From an uncultured Kiloniellaceae bacterium (GTDB lineage Bacteria > Pseudomonadota > Alphaproteobacteria > Kiloniellales > Kiloniellaceae): a DNA stretch of 64,000 bases. Made by a program: the position numbers and the translations under genes. Shown here one piece after another: positions 20,022-28,527 of this stretch (the stretch's first letter is position 1; each line of letters begins with the position of its first letter). Location of the stretch: assembly GCA_947493695.1 (NCBI GenBank), contig CANLSF010000002.1, positions 1 to 64,000 of the forward strand. Reading direction: 5' to 3'. The notes beneath the pieces are model-generated. The model worked only from the letters and a program-made list of their open reading frames with translations, did not search any database and had not been told where the DNA came from.

Positions 20022-20298
20022 CGATGTTTCCTCTTTTGCGTGCTGCTTAACTCTGACTTGGTCTCGACGAGATCAATATCAGTATTTAAATTCAATATAC
20101 TAGACATATCTCTTCATACTCTGAAGTCAGAAATGAATCCACATGCCAGCCACACCGCTAGACGGTGATCTCGTGATAACGTAAGAACTTCAGTTCCTAA
20201 GTCCAATAAAAAACGCTGATGACACGAGTGACCCGCCTCGCATCAGCCGCATTCCCCAGGCGGGCCAGGTCCTGTAAATCAGCAGCCGAGAGGGAAAC

Positions 20299-20916
20299 AT
20301 GGCCAAAGAGATTATCAAGAGTCTATCGGAGCTGCAGTCTCATTACGGTCCGCCCGGTGATCTGGCCGTGGACAAAGAAATGACCGCGCTCGACGAGCAT
20401 TGCCGCCGTTTCATTGAAATCTCCCCTTTTATCGTGATTGCGACCGCGGCGGCGGACGGTTCGGCCGACGCCTCGCCCCGCGGTGATGCACCGGGGTTTG
20501 TTCAGATCCTTGATGACAAGCATTTGCTGATACCCGACCGGGCCGGCAACAATCGGCTCGATAGTCTGAAGAACCTTGTCGAAAATCCCAACATCGGCCT
20601 GTTGTTCTTCGTACCGGGGATGAACGAAACGCTCAGACTCAATGGCACCGCTCTGCTCACGACCGACCCTGAACTGCTGGCTCCAATGACTGTGAACCGG
20701 AAAACGCCCCACACCGCCTTGCTGGTGACCGTCGATCAGGTCTTTCTGCAGTGTGCCAAGGCGCTGATCCGCTCGAAACTCTGGGCAGCGAAGAGCCAGA
20801 TCAACCGCAAAAGCTTTCCGTCTCTGGGAAAAATTCTGTCCGACCAGGTGGACGGCATCAGCCAAAGCGAAGCCGATCATGTGATCGAAGAGTCGCAGCG
20901 GATCCGGATGTACTAG
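20299..20916 (+). CDS. Pyridoxamine 5'-phosphate oxidase-like FMN protein
   Basis: The 205-residue protein shows the PPOX split-barrel pattern: FIVIATAAADGSADASPRGDAPGFVQILDDKHLLIPDRAGNNR, then NIGLLFFVPGMNETLRLNGTA and a C-terminal helix with LWAAKS. It matches the MSMEG_1061-type group of flavin-binding proteins rather than true PdxH, since the PLP-binding end is missing. The function is probably redox or detoxification and the substrate is unknown. AGAGGG precedes the start. It converges with the GST gene, with 12 bases between the stops. Confidence 0.85.
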   Translation: MAKEIIKSLSELQSHYGPPGDLAVDKEMTALDEHCRRFIEISPFIVIATAAADGSADASPRGDAPGFVQILDDKHLLIPDRAGNNRLDSLKNLVENPNIGLLFFVPGMNETLRLNGTALLTTDPELLAPMTVNRKTPHTALLVTVDQVFLQCAKALIRSKLWAAKSQINRKSFPSLGKILSDQVDGISQSEADHVIEESQRIRMY

Positions 20917-20928
20917 TCAGAAGCAGGT

Positions 20929-21561
20929 CTAGGGCTCCTGATCCTCCAGCTCTGCCGGGAAAGCAGTCGCCGGAACCGAGGCGCACCGGACCATGGCAGC
21001 GCGCCACCGGCAAAGCCCCGGAAAGTCTTCCAGCATTGCCGCGCCAGTTGGCGCCAGTTGCAGGTAGGTAAGCATAGGCAAAGCCCAGAGATCCGCCAGG
21101 GTCAGATCGCGCCCCAAAAGGTACGGCCCTCCAACAAAGCTCTCCAACACACTCAGAACCCTACGGCCCTCTGCAGCGGCATCCGCCGACAGAGGCCCCC
21201 GCTCCCGCTCTTCCACCCAAATGCCCCAGACAAGCTGCGGGTAGGCATAGTTGTCCAGAATACGCATCAGCTGCAGGCATCGCGCCCGCGCAAGCGGCTC
21301 GCCCGGAAGAAGCGTCTCGTTGCCGCTGATCGCCACGAGATATTGCGCAATGGCATCGGTTTCGAAGAGGCGAACCCCGCCGTGTTCCATAGCCGGTATC
21401 TTGCTGAAGGGATGGAGCTCGAGATAGCCCGCCGGCAGGTTCTCCTTGTCGAAGATATCCAGCTCGACAAAATCATAAGACAGGCCGCACTCTGCCAGAA
21501 CCAGACGGGCGACCCGCGTGTAGACGCTGTAGGACGCACCGTGGAGCCGAATTGCTGTCAT
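20929..21561 (-). CDS. Glutathione S-transferase family protein
   Basis: The 210-residue product has an N-terminal thioredoxin-like domain (IRLHGASYSVYTRVARLVLAEC, SKIPAMEH with the cis-Pro, and FETDAIAQYL with the Glu/Asp that holds the glutathione gamma-glutamyl group), then an all-helical domain containing LTLADLWALPML. AGGAG precedes the ATG at 21561. The catalytic position appears to be Ser (SYSVYTR). The substrate is unknown. The TetR gene ends just upstream on the same strand, so co-transcription with it is possible. Confidence 0.88.
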   Translation of the reverse strand: MTAIRLHGASYSVYTRVARLVLAECGLSYDFVELDIFDKENLPAGYLELHPFSKIPAMEHGGVRLFETDAIAQYLVAISGNETLLPGEPLARARCLQLMRILDNYAYPQLVWGIWVEERERGPLSADAAAEGRRVLSVLESFVGGPYLLGRDLTLADLWALPMLTYLQLAPTGAAMLEDFPGLCRWRAAMVRCASVPATAFPAELEDQEP

Positions 21562-21617
21562 ACCGCACTCCTGATTTCTGACGCTTGCTTGAGCACCCGA
21601 CAAGTCCCTGTTCGCAG

Positions 21618-22250
21618 TTAACGCGAATGAGGATGCAGACCGACCAGCGCACCTGCTTTCGCATCCTGCAGAGCGTCTTCGGGCGCCCCGGCTTTCGCAA
21701 GGACGCGCATTCCGAAGTACACCGATTGCAGATGCCTCGCAATTCTGCGCGCTTCTTCCACCGAAGCAATCAAATCAGGTATCGCACGGAGGGCTTCAAC
21801 GAACGCGGCTTCCATTGTCGCCAGACTCGCATTCACGCTTCGTTCGGTCGCCATGTCCAGTGGCGCCTGATCGACCGCCGCATTGCAAAGAAGGCAACCC
21901 CGGCGATCTCCGCGCTCCACAACCGCATCAATAACAGCCTGCAGCAAAGCACCGATCCGCTGATATCCGGCATCTGCCGCCTCAAGTCCGTCGCGATGAA
22001 TTCCGCCGCGGAGCAGGTCAACCGCAAGCGCGACTTCGGTTTTATCGTAAAACGCGAGCGCTTTGAGGTAGAGCGCACGTTTGTCGCCGAAGGCACCGTA
22101 AAGACTGCCCTTCTTCAATCCGGTCGCCTCGACCAGATCGCTCATGGCTGTGCCTTCAAAGCCCTTTTCCCAGAACACCCCCATTACGGAAACAAGCACA
22201 TCGCGCTCCTCGAACTTCCGGGGGCGCCCCATTGAAACAACTTCACTCAT
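21618..22250 (-). CDS. TetR-family transcriptional repressor
   Basis: A 210-residue protein with an N-terminal helix-turn-helix (GRPRKFEERDVLVSVMGVFWEKGFEGTAMSDLVEATGLKKGSLYGAFGDKRALY) and a helical ligand domain. The block RGCLLCNAAVDQAPLD has two adjacent-region cysteines, as in TetR_C regulators related to NemR/AcuR. Two copies of a 14-bp inverted repeat lie just upstream between this gene and the divergent DM13 gene, so it very probably represses itself and that gene. Electrophile or redox sensing through the cysteines is an inference. Confidence 0.92.
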   Translation of the reverse strand: MSEVVSMGRPRKFEERDVLVSVMGVFWEKGFEGTAMSDLVEATGLKKGSLYGAFGDKRALYLKALAFYDKTEVALAVDLLRGGIHRDGLEAADAGYQRIGALLQAVIDAVVERGDRRGCLLCNAAVDQAPLDMATERSVNASLATMEAAFVEALRAIPDLIASVEEARRIARHLQSVYFGMRVLAKAGAPEDALQDAKAGALVGLHPHSR

Positions 22251-22269
22251 CTGTGATCAATCCATTTAT

Positions 22270-22283
22270 TGACTGAACGGTCA
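22270..22283. promoter_or_regulatory. Probable TetR operator, site 1
   Basis: TGACTGAACGGTCA is an inverted repeat with TGAC/GTCA arms, 20 bases upstream of the TetR start codon. It matches site 2 under the shared consensus TGAC-Y-G-A-W-C-R-GTCA. Confidence 0.7.
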
Positions 22284-22339
22284 AAAATATCATCTAATCC
22301 TTCATACCCGAGGAAAACCGGGTTCGCATCTCTAATTTG

Positions 22340-22353
22340 TGACCGATCAGTCA
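22340..22353. promoter_or_regulatory. Probable TetR operator, site 2
   Basis: TGACCGATCAGTCA repeats site 1 in nearly palindromic form, 70 bases away (about seven helical turns), between the divergent TetR and DM13 genes. Two equal sites on the same DNA face suit a repressor of both promoters. Confidence 0.7.
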
Positions 22354-22448
22354 AAAAATCAAGATCTCCTCTCAAAATTGAGAAGGAACAGATGCTCAAC
22401 CTGATAACAGGCGGGCCAAACAGCCCAGGTTTAGGAGGGGAAACCGCG

Positions 22449-22493
22449 ATGGCAAACGAACATAGGCGTCCTCCTCGCCCTATCGCCCGCTAA
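22449..22493 (+). CDS. Possible 14-residue leader peptide
   Basis: A short frame (MANEHRRPPRPIAR) starts 8-10 bases after a strong AGGAGGGG and stops 49 bases before the DM13 start codon. It is rich in Arg and Pro. It may be a translated leader; the strong ribosome-binding site is the only support. Confidence 0.2.
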   Translation: MANEHRRPPRPIAR

Positions 22494-22542
22494 CGAAATG
22501 ATCACCCACCGGATCGAAACCTTAGCCAAGGAGAACAAGACC

Positions 22543-22947
22543 ATGAAAGCCTTTCAGCTCATCCGCGCCGTTTTCGCCGCAATCGTCCTCGCAACCGCCA
22601 CCCTGACACTGGGCGCTGCTGCTTCCTTCGCAGATGGCCACGGCATTACGGGCAATTTCACCGGGACCAACGACCACACAGTCAGCGGGTCCTTTGAAAT
22701 CGTGAAAAGCGACGACGGTTACACCTTGACCCTCCGCGACGATTTCGAACTGGACGGCGCGCCGGATCCCAAGATCGCCTTTGGTAAGAACGGCTACTCA
22801 AAAGGCACGATCTTCACAAAATTGAACAAGCTCAAGGGCAAGCAGGTCTACAAACTGCCCGCCAGCATCAACCCGTCCGACTACAACGAAGTCTGGGTCT
22901 GGTGCGAAAAGTTCGACGTCGGCCTGGGCGTTGCGAAGGTTAAATAG
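22543..22947 (+). CDS. Exported DM13-domain protein
   Basis: The 134-residue protein has a signal peptide (MKAFQLIRAVFAAIVLATATLTLGAAASFA) and one DM13 domain. The domain has GNFTGTNDHTVSGSFEIVKS, LTLRDDFELDGAPDPKIAF, GKQVYKLPASI and the conserved VWVWCEKFDVGLGVAKV, whose single Cys is the proposed redox residue of DM13. In other proteins the domain is linked to electron transfer or metal-dependent oxidation. AGGAG precedes the ATG at 22543. Its promoter region holds two TetR operators, so expression is probably induced by the TetR ligand. Confidence 0.85.
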   Translation: MKAFQLIRAVFAAIVLATATLTLGAAASFADGHGITGNFTGTNDHTVSGSFEIVKSDDGYTLTLRDDFELDGAPDPKIAFGKNGYSKGTIFTKLNKLKGKQVYKLPASINPSDYNEVWVWCEKFDVGLGVAKVK

Positions 22948-23030
22948 CGCCGATACTCGCAGTGGTTCGGGCGGATACCCCTGGACCATGCACTCCCCGA
23001 GCGCGATCGCTCTTGACCTTCAGGTCAGGA

Positions 23031-23097
23031 GCGTGAATCGCCCTCTGATTATATGAGTAGAGGTTGATTCACGCTTTTCACTAACGTGGTGAAAAGC
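23031..23097. repeat. Intergenic palindromic repeat (copy 1)
   Basis: GCGTGAATC and GATTCACGC form a 9-bp stem whose loop contains a second stem (CCTCT / AGAGG). A further hairpin (GCTTTTCAC / GTGAAAAGC) follows at once and shares two bases with the first. The frame GTGAATC, about 25 bases, GTAGAGxTGATTCAC recurs after the alpha/beta-hydrolase gene (48927-48965), so this is probably a dispersed repeat of the genome. Confidence 0.6.
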
Positions 23098-23110
23098 GAT
23101 CAGGCTCAAG

Positions 23111-23156
23111 AACCCTCTCTGCCGGTCGGACAAGGCAGGGAGGGTTTCGGTGTTTT
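23111..23156 (+). terminator. Strong rho-independent terminator
   Basis: A 13-bp stem (AACCCTCTCTGCC / GGCAGGGAGGGTT, one G-T wobble) with a 10-base loop is followed by TTTCGGTGTTTTT on the plus strand. It closes the DM13 transcript and sits 13 bases before the end of the convergent ABC operon, which it may also help to terminate. Confidence 0.8.
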
Positions 23157-23168
23157 TGAGTTACAAGC

Positions 23169-23951
23169 CTAGCCGAAGTCCTCGAACTGGTCGATGGCTG
23201 CCCTATCATAGCCCTTGCTTGCCACCAGCAACTGGCGGGTATAACGCTCGGATGGGTCGCCCTGTGCAAGGGCATCCGCAGTCACTTCCTCGACCACCTC
23301 GCCGTTACGCATCACAGCGATCCGGTCGCAGATGTGTGAAACAACGGCAAGGTCATGACTGACCAGCACGAAAGTCAGAGAGAGCTCTTCCCGCAAGCGC
23401 ATGAGCAGGTTTAGAACCTCCGCCTGAACCGAAACGTCGAGCGCTGAAGTCGGTTCATCCAGCAGCAAAATCTTGGGCTTCAGAATCAGAGCGCGGGCGA
23501 TTGCAACCCGCTGCCGCTGACCGCCGGAAAGCTGATGCGGAAAACGGAAGCGAAATCCGTGCCCCAGCCCGACCTGCTCAAGCGCTTCCTCCACACGGGA
23601 ACCGGGTTTATCCAGTCCCTGAATAGCGATGGGCTCGGACAGAATACGGTTCACCGTATGGCGCGGATGCAACGAACCATAGGGGTCCTGAAAAACCATC
23701 TGTACGGTTTTGTAAAAGGCATCCGAGCGCTGCGCCGTTGGTTCCAGCGCTTCCCCATCAACGGTCACTCGGCCGCCCCAACCGGTCGCCAGTCCGCAAA
23801 GCGCACGCAGCACAGTGGACTTGCCCGATCCCGATTCCCCCACCAGGCCAAAAGACTCTCCTGCTGCGATTCGGCAGGTGACGTCCTTGACCGCGTGAAC
23901 TCTGTCGGCGCCGGAGGAAAAAACGACATTAAGATCCTGAATATCGATCAT
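23169..23951 (-). CDS. Peptide/nickel-type ABC transporter ATP-binding protein (DppF/OppF type)
   Basis: The 260-residue ATPase has Walker A GESGSGKST, Q-loop QMVFQDPYGSLHPRHTV (typical of OppF/DppF), signature LSGGQRQRVAIARAL, Walker B ILLLDEPTSALD and the switch SHDL. It lacks a long C-terminal oligopeptide-binding extension. It is the last of five co-directional genes. ATG 23951 lies 3 bases after the stop of the partner ATPase gene; an in-frame GTG at 23966 would overlap it. Confidence 0.93.
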   Translation of the reverse strand: MIDIQDLNVVFSSGADRVHAVKDVTCRIAAGESFGLVGESGSGKSTVLRALCGLATGWGGRVTVDGEALEPTAQRSDAFYKTVQMVFQDPYGSLHPRHTVNRILSEPIAIQGLDKPGSRVEEALEQVGLGHGFRFRFPHQLSGGQRQRVAIARALILKPKILLLDEPTSALDVSVQAEVLNLLMRLREELSLTFVLVSHDLAVVSHICDRIAVMRNGEVVEEVTADALAQGDPSERYTRQLLVASKGYDRAAIDQFEDFG

Positions 23952-23953
23952 GG

Positions 23954-24790
23954 CTACAGCAACCACGCCGGATCACGGGTGAGCACCGGCAGATCAACAT
24001 GCCGGGCATCGATCTGCGGCAAGCAATTCAAAAGGCCCCGCGTATAGGGGTGCTGCGCATTATGAAGCTCCGATGCGGCCAGCTCTTCCATAACCTGCCC
24101 GCCGTACATCACCAGGATACGGTCACAGAATGACGCCACTAGGTTCAGGTCGTGACTGATAAAGATCAGCCCCATTCCGCGCTGGCTGACCAGATCATCA
24201 AGGATCGCCAGAACCTGAAGCTGAACCGTCACATCAAGCGCAGACGTCGGCTCATCCGCGATCAAGAGGTCAGGGTCGGTGATCAGCATCATGGCGATCA
24301 TGATGCGTTGCCCCATCCCGCCGGAGACCTCATGCGGGTAAGCCCGATAGACCCGCTCCGGATCACGGATGCGAACCGCCTCAAGCATCTCCAGCGCCTT
24401 GGTCTTTGCCACAGCCTTTGAAGCCTTTGCGTGCGCCCGGTAGGCCTCGCTGATCTGCCGTCCAACCGTCATCACCGGATTGAGGGAGTATTTCGGGTCC
24501 TGCATGACCATGGAAATTCGCCCGCCACGCAGGTCGCGCAATTGCCGCCCCGGTGCATTCAGCAGATCAATGCCGTCGAAAGTCATGGTCTTTGCCGCCA
24601 CCCGTCCAGGCGGTGCCGTCAAGCGCAGCAACGCCCGTCCGGTCTGCGACTTACCGGACCCGGACTCGCCGACGATCCCAAGCTTCTCACGACCAAGATC
24701 GAAGCTGACACCGCGCACGGCTTCAACCACGCCCTTGCGGGTATCGAAGGAGACACTAAGGTCTCTGACAGAGAGCAGAGGTTCAGTCAT
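23954..24790 (-). CDS. Peptide/nickel-type ABC transporter ATP-binding protein (DppD/OppD type)
   Basis: A 278-residue ATPase with Walker A GESGSGKSQT, Q-loop SMVMQDPKYSLNPVMTVGRQ, an ABC signature degenerate as VSGGMGQRIMIAMM, Walker B LLIADEPTSALDVT and FISHDLNLV. The start at 24790 follows GGAG, so the longer upstream frame is rejected. It begins one base after the stop of the permease gene. Together with the DppF-type subunit it forms the nucleotide-binding heterodimer. Confidence 0.93.
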   Translation of the reverse strand: MTEPLLSVRDLSVSFDTRKGVVEAVRGVSFDLGREKLGIVGESGSGKSQTGRALLRLTAPPGRVAAKTMTFDGIDLLNAPGRQLRDLRGGRISMVMQDPKYSLNPVMTVGRQISEAYRAHAKASKAVAKTKALEMLEAVRIRDPERVYRAYPHEVSGGMGQRIMIAMMLITDPDLLIADEPTSALDVTVQLQVLAILDDLVSQRGMGLIFISHDLNLVASFCDRILVMYGGQVMEELAASELHNAQHPYTRGLLNCLPQIDARHVDLPVLTRDPAWLL

Positions 24791-24791
24791 C

Positions 24792-25715
24792 TCAATCTCC
24801 GCTTTTCGGATCGAGAACATCACGAAGACCGTCCCCGAGAAGATTGAAACCAAGACTGACCACGAAAATCGCAATTCCGGGAATAGACGCCAGCCACCAC
24901 TGATCCAGCAGAAACTTGCGTCCTGACGAGATCATCGCGCCCCACTCCGGCAGAGGTGGTTGCGCCCCTAACCCGAGAAAGCCCAACCCTGCAGCCGTCA
25001 GGATGATTCCGGCCATATCCAGCGTCACCCGCACGATGATGGATGAGGTGCAAAGTGGCACGACATGTCCCCAGATCACGCGCCAGGAGGAAGCGCCCTG
25101 CAAACGGATGGCAGCGATGTAGTCAGCCTTGCGGATGGTGAGGGTCTCGGCGCGCGCGATCCGGGCATAGGGTGGCCAGGAGGTAATGGCGATGGCAAAG
25201 ATCGCATTCTCGATGCCCGGCCCGAGTGCCGCCACGAAGGCCAGAGCCAGGATCAGACGCGGGAAAGCCAGGAAAATATCTGTAATCCGCATCAGCACCT
25301 TGTCGACCCAGCCACCAAAGTAGCCGGCGGAAGTTCCAACCAGTAGTCCAACCGGCGCCGCGATCACTGCGACCAGCACAACGACGTAGAGTGTAAGACG
25401 CGTGCCGTAGACGATACGGCTGTAAATGTCCCTGCCCAGCTCATCTGTGCCGAACCAGTACTCTGCGCTGGGCGGCAGCAGGCGTTGTGTAAGATCGGGC
25501 GCGACCGGAGAAGCGGTGGCCAGCAGTGGCGCGAAAGCCGCAACGGCGACCAGCAGGCCAACGATGATCAGGCCCAGCAAAGCCAAGCGGTTCGCCGCGA
25601 AATCGAGCCAGGCATAATAAGCGCGACCGCAACTGGCTTGCAGGTGCGACTCAGGATTCTCGCTGGTCAGCCAGGCCTTCACGCCCGTCGAGGAGGGTGA
25701 GGAAATATCGCTCAT
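24792..25715 (-). CDS. Peptide/nickel-type ABC transporter permease (DppC type)
   Basis: The 307-residue membrane protein has the DppC N-terminal leader, a first helix (LALLGLIIVGLLVAVAAFAPLL), the WFGTDELGRDIYSRIVYGTR block and an EAA-loop region with IRLQGASSWRVIWGHVVP, followed by GLGFLGLGAQPPLPEWGAM, typical of the family. Six transmembrane helices are expected. It overlaps the DppB-type gene by 4 bases. Confidence 0.94.
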   Translation of the reverse strand: MSDISSPSSTGVKAWLTSENPESHLQASCGRAYYAWLDFAANRLALLGLIIVGLLVAVAAFAPLLATASPVAPDLTQRLLPPSAEYWFGTDELGRDIYSRIVYGTRLTLYVVVLVAVIAAPVGLLVGTSAGYFGGWVDKVLMRITDIFLAFPRLILALAFVAALGPGIENAIFAIAITSWPPYARIARAETLTIRKADYIAAIRLQGASSWRVIWGHVVPLCTSSIIVRVTLDMAGIILTAAGLGFLGLGAQPPLPEWGAMISSGRKFLLDQWWLASIPGIAIFVVSLGFNLLGDGLRDVLDPKSGD

Positions 25716-26782
25716 TTGGCGCGTGGATCCAGCAGCCGATATAGAATATCGGACAAAAGGTTGAGGCTGATAAAGACGGCACCCACGACGACCGTGCCGC
25801 CAAGGACCGCGTTCATATCCGCCTGCAAAAGAGAATTGGTGATGTATTGGCCAAGTCCCGGCCAGGCGAAGACGATCTCGGTCAGAACCGAGCCTTCAAG
25901 CAGGCTGGCGTAGGAGAGTGCAATCACCGTCACCAGCGGCACCATGACGTTGCCCAGGGCGTGCCGCCAGATGATCCGTGTTTCGCTGAGGCCTTTTACT
26001 CGGGCCGTGATGATGTACTCCTGGCTCAGCTGTTCCAGCATGAATGAGCGCGTCATCCGGCTGATGTAGGCAAGACTGAAATATCCCAGGATGATAGCGG
26101 GCAGCGCGATGTGGCTCAGGGCATTCAAAAAGACATCGATTTCACCGGCGATCAGACTGTCGATCAAAAGCATGCCGGTGACAGGATCCACCAGGTACTC
26201 GTAGGCGATGTCGAGACGGCCAGGTCCGGCGACCCAGTCGAGTTTGGCGTAGAACAACAGAAGGCCGACGAGTCCAAGCCAGAACACGGGCACTGAATAG
26301 CCGAGCAGTCCGAGAACACGTACGAGCTGATCCGGCCAGCGGCCCTTGTGCACCGCCGCGACAACGCCCATCGGAACGCCCAGGAGTACACCAAAGATGG
26401 TGCCCATGGTGGCCAGTTCCAGAGTCGCAGGAAACACTCGCTTAATGTCTTCGATGACAGGATTGGCCGTCAGAACCGACTCGCCGAAATCGCCGACAGC
26501 GACGTTCTTCACGTAAATCAGGAATTGCTGCCAGAGCGGCAGATGGAGCCCCAACTCGATCTTGGCTTTTTCGTAGGCACTGGCGGAGGCGTGGTCGCCG
26601 ACGACCGCCAGTACAGGGTCGATCGGAACAACCCGGCCAATGAAAAAGGTTACGACGAGGAGGCCCAGGAAGGTGATCGCGAGGGTCGTCACCACCCCCA
26701 GAACCACCTTTACAGGGTGCGGCACCCAGGAGTGCGTTGAAGCCGCTTCCCCGGATGCCGCGTTATGCATGCTACTTGTCAC
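25712..26782 (-). CDS. Peptide/nickel-type ABC transporter permease (DppB type)
   Basis: The 356-residue permease has GESVLTANPVIEDIKRVFPATLELATMG, the EAA-loop segment TARVKGLSETRIIWRHALGNVMVP and a C-terminal EIVFAWPGLGQYI block. It has a longer N-terminus than E. coli DppB (a polar stretch of about 25 residues before the first helix). It lies 19 bases after the binding-protein gene. Confidence 0.94.
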   Translation of the reverse strand: MTSSMHNAASGEAASTHSWVPHPVKVVLGVVTTLAITFLGLLVVTFFIGRVVPIDPVLAVVGDHASASAYEKAKIELGLHLPLWQQFLIYVKNVAVGDFGESVLTANPVIEDIKRVFPATLELATMGTIFGVLLGVPMGVVAAVHKGRWPDQLVRVLGLLGYSVPVFWLGLVGLLLFYAKLDWVAGPGRLDIAYEYLVDPVTGMLLIDSLIAGEIDVFLNALSHIALPAIILGYFSLAYISRMTRSFMLEQLSQEYIITARVKGLSETRIIWRHALGNVMVPLVTVIALSYASLLEGSVLTEIVFAWPGLGQYITNSLLQADMNAVLGGTVVVGAVFISLNLLSDILYRLLDPRAK

Positions 26783-26800
26783 GAGATGCTCTCAGACTGA

Positions 26801-28381
26801 TTAGTCCTTGGTCACCTTGTAGTAGCGGTTATCGTCAAATGCAGGACCGATGATGAAGCCCTTGGTGTTGGCGCGTTCGGCGGCAACCTCAATTTCCTGC
26901 ATCATGATCACGAAAGGCGAAACCTGTTGATGTTCACGCTGCAGCGCAAGGTACATCTCGGCACGCTTCGCAGCATCGCCTTCCAATACGGCAGCATCCG
27001 CCTGCTTGGTCATCTCGGGGATGTCCCAGGCGTTCCGCCATGCGAGTGGTTTGGACTTGGCGTCATCGCTGTTGTCCGGGTTCCGCGCAAAGGTATCTGC
27101 ATTGGTGTGTGGATCCTGATAGTCCGGTCCCCAGCGGCCAATGTAGATGTCATGGTTACGGGCGCGGTACTTGGTCAGCGTCTGTTTGCCGTCACCGGGG
27201 ATGATCTCAAGCGTGATTCCCGCCTGGGCGAAGGTTGACTGAATCGACTGAGCCATTTCGGTGATTTCCGCAGTATTGCGGGTATCCATGGTCAGGCTGA
27301 AACCTTCAGACAGACCGGCTTCCGCCAGCAGGCTCTTTGCCTTTTCAACGTCAAGGCTGAAAGGCGTTTCGGTCAACGCGCCGAGGAAACCCTTTGGCAG
27401 GAAAGCCTGATGGACGGTTGCCTTGCCTTTCATGATGGTCTGCTCGATGCCCTTGTAGTCAACCAGGTACTTCAGTGCCTGACGAACTTCCGGCTTCTGC
27501 AGGTATTTGTTTTTCTGACTGAGACCCAGGTAGTAGACAGCCCCCTTCTCGCCCTGACGGACACGGATGTCGTCATTGCCTTCAAGGCCGGCAAGCTGAT
27601 CGGCGCCAAGCTTGCGGGCAATATCGATATCGCCCTTTTCCAGCAGCAGGCGCTGGGTGGCAGGCTCGGAAATGTGACGGATCACGACGCGCTTCATCGC
27701 AGGCTTGTCGCCCCAGTAGTCGTCGTTGCGATCGAGCACCAGAACCTCGTTGGCTTTCCACTGGCGTAGTTTAAAGGCGCTGGAGCCTGCGTAGTTGGTG
27801 CGCAGCCACTTGTGGCCCATGTCACCGTCCTGCTCGTTCGCCATGACTTCCTTTTTGTCGACGACCGAACTGATCGTCGCAGTCAGACAGTAAAGCAGAA
27901 AGGTCGGCGCGTAAGCCTGATCGGTCTCGATCGTTAGGATATCGCCGTCGGCCTTGATCTTGTCTTTCACGTTCTCAGGCGTAAAACCGAACTGAGTCAG
28001 GATGAACGCCGGTGACTTGTCGAGAATGATCGCGCGCTGCAGAGAGAAAGCAGCATCTTCCGCGGTCAGCGGATTGCCGGAAACAAAGTTGATGCCCGAA
28101 CGGATCTTGAAGGTGTAGGTCTTGCCGTCTTCGGAAATATCCCAGCTTTCGGCGACCACACCGTAGATCTTGGAAACATCGTCGACTTCGTATCCGATCA
28201 GCCGGTCGTAGGTGTTGCCGGCATATTCGGCGCCGGAGAATTCGAAAATCTCAGCGGGATCGAGCGTGATGATGTCGTCGATGGTGTGCGCCATTACGAG
28301 CGTATCTTTTGGAGTCTCCGCCAATGCCGGAGTCGACCAAGCCATTGCGGCAATCAATGCCGCGCCCATCAGTCTTCGCAT
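26801..28381 (-). CDS. Periplasmic substrate-binding protein of the peptide ABC importer (SBP_bac_5)
   Basis: The 526-residue protein has a signal peptide (MRRLMGAALIAAMAWSTPALAE) and the solute-binding family 5 pattern: LDPAEIFEFSGAEY, GVVAESWDISEDGKTYTFKIRSGINF, the pocket block DPHTNADTFARNPDN and a C-terminal YLALQREHQQVSPFVIMM. It captures the solute in the periplasm and sets specificity; the likely ligand is a peptide or related amine compound. AGGAAGGTCAGGAAT precedes the ATG at 28381. It is the first gene of the operon. Confidence 0.92.
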   Translation of the reverse strand: MRRLMGAALIAAMAWSTPALAETPKDTLVMAHTIDDIITLDPAEIFEFSGAEYAGNTYDRLIGYEVDDVSKIYGVVAESWDISEDGKTYTFKIRSGINFVSGNPLTAEDAAFSLQRAIILDKSPAFILTQFGFTPENVKDKIKADGDILTIETDQAYAPTFLLYCLTATISSVVDKKEVMANEQDGDMGHKWLRTNYAGSSAFKLRQWKANEVLVLDRNDDYWGDKPAMKRVVIRHISEPATQRLLLEKGDIDIARKLGADQLAGLEGNDDIRVRQGEKGAVYYLGLSQKNKYLQKPEVRQALKYLVDYKGIEQTIMKGKATVHQAFLPKGFLGALTETPFSLDVEKAKSLLAEAGLSEGFSLTMDTRNTAEITEMAQSIQSTFAQAGITLEIIPGDGKQTLTKYRARNHDIYIGRWGPDYQDPHTNADTFARNPDNSDDAKSKPLAWRNAWDIPEMTKQADAAVLEGDAAKRAEMYLALQREHQQVSPFVIMMQEIEVAAERANTKGFIIGPAFDDNRYYKVTKD

Positions 28382-28527
28382 ATTCCTGACCTTCCTGTTG
28401 TTATGAATTTTATGCCGGCCCATTAAGCTTAAAGCCGTTAATTCGGAAATTACACTGTACGCGAGTGCGTAGGATTTCGCCGAGCATGCCTTATCGACAA
28501 AGGCCTGTCCATGCTATCACAGCGCCC

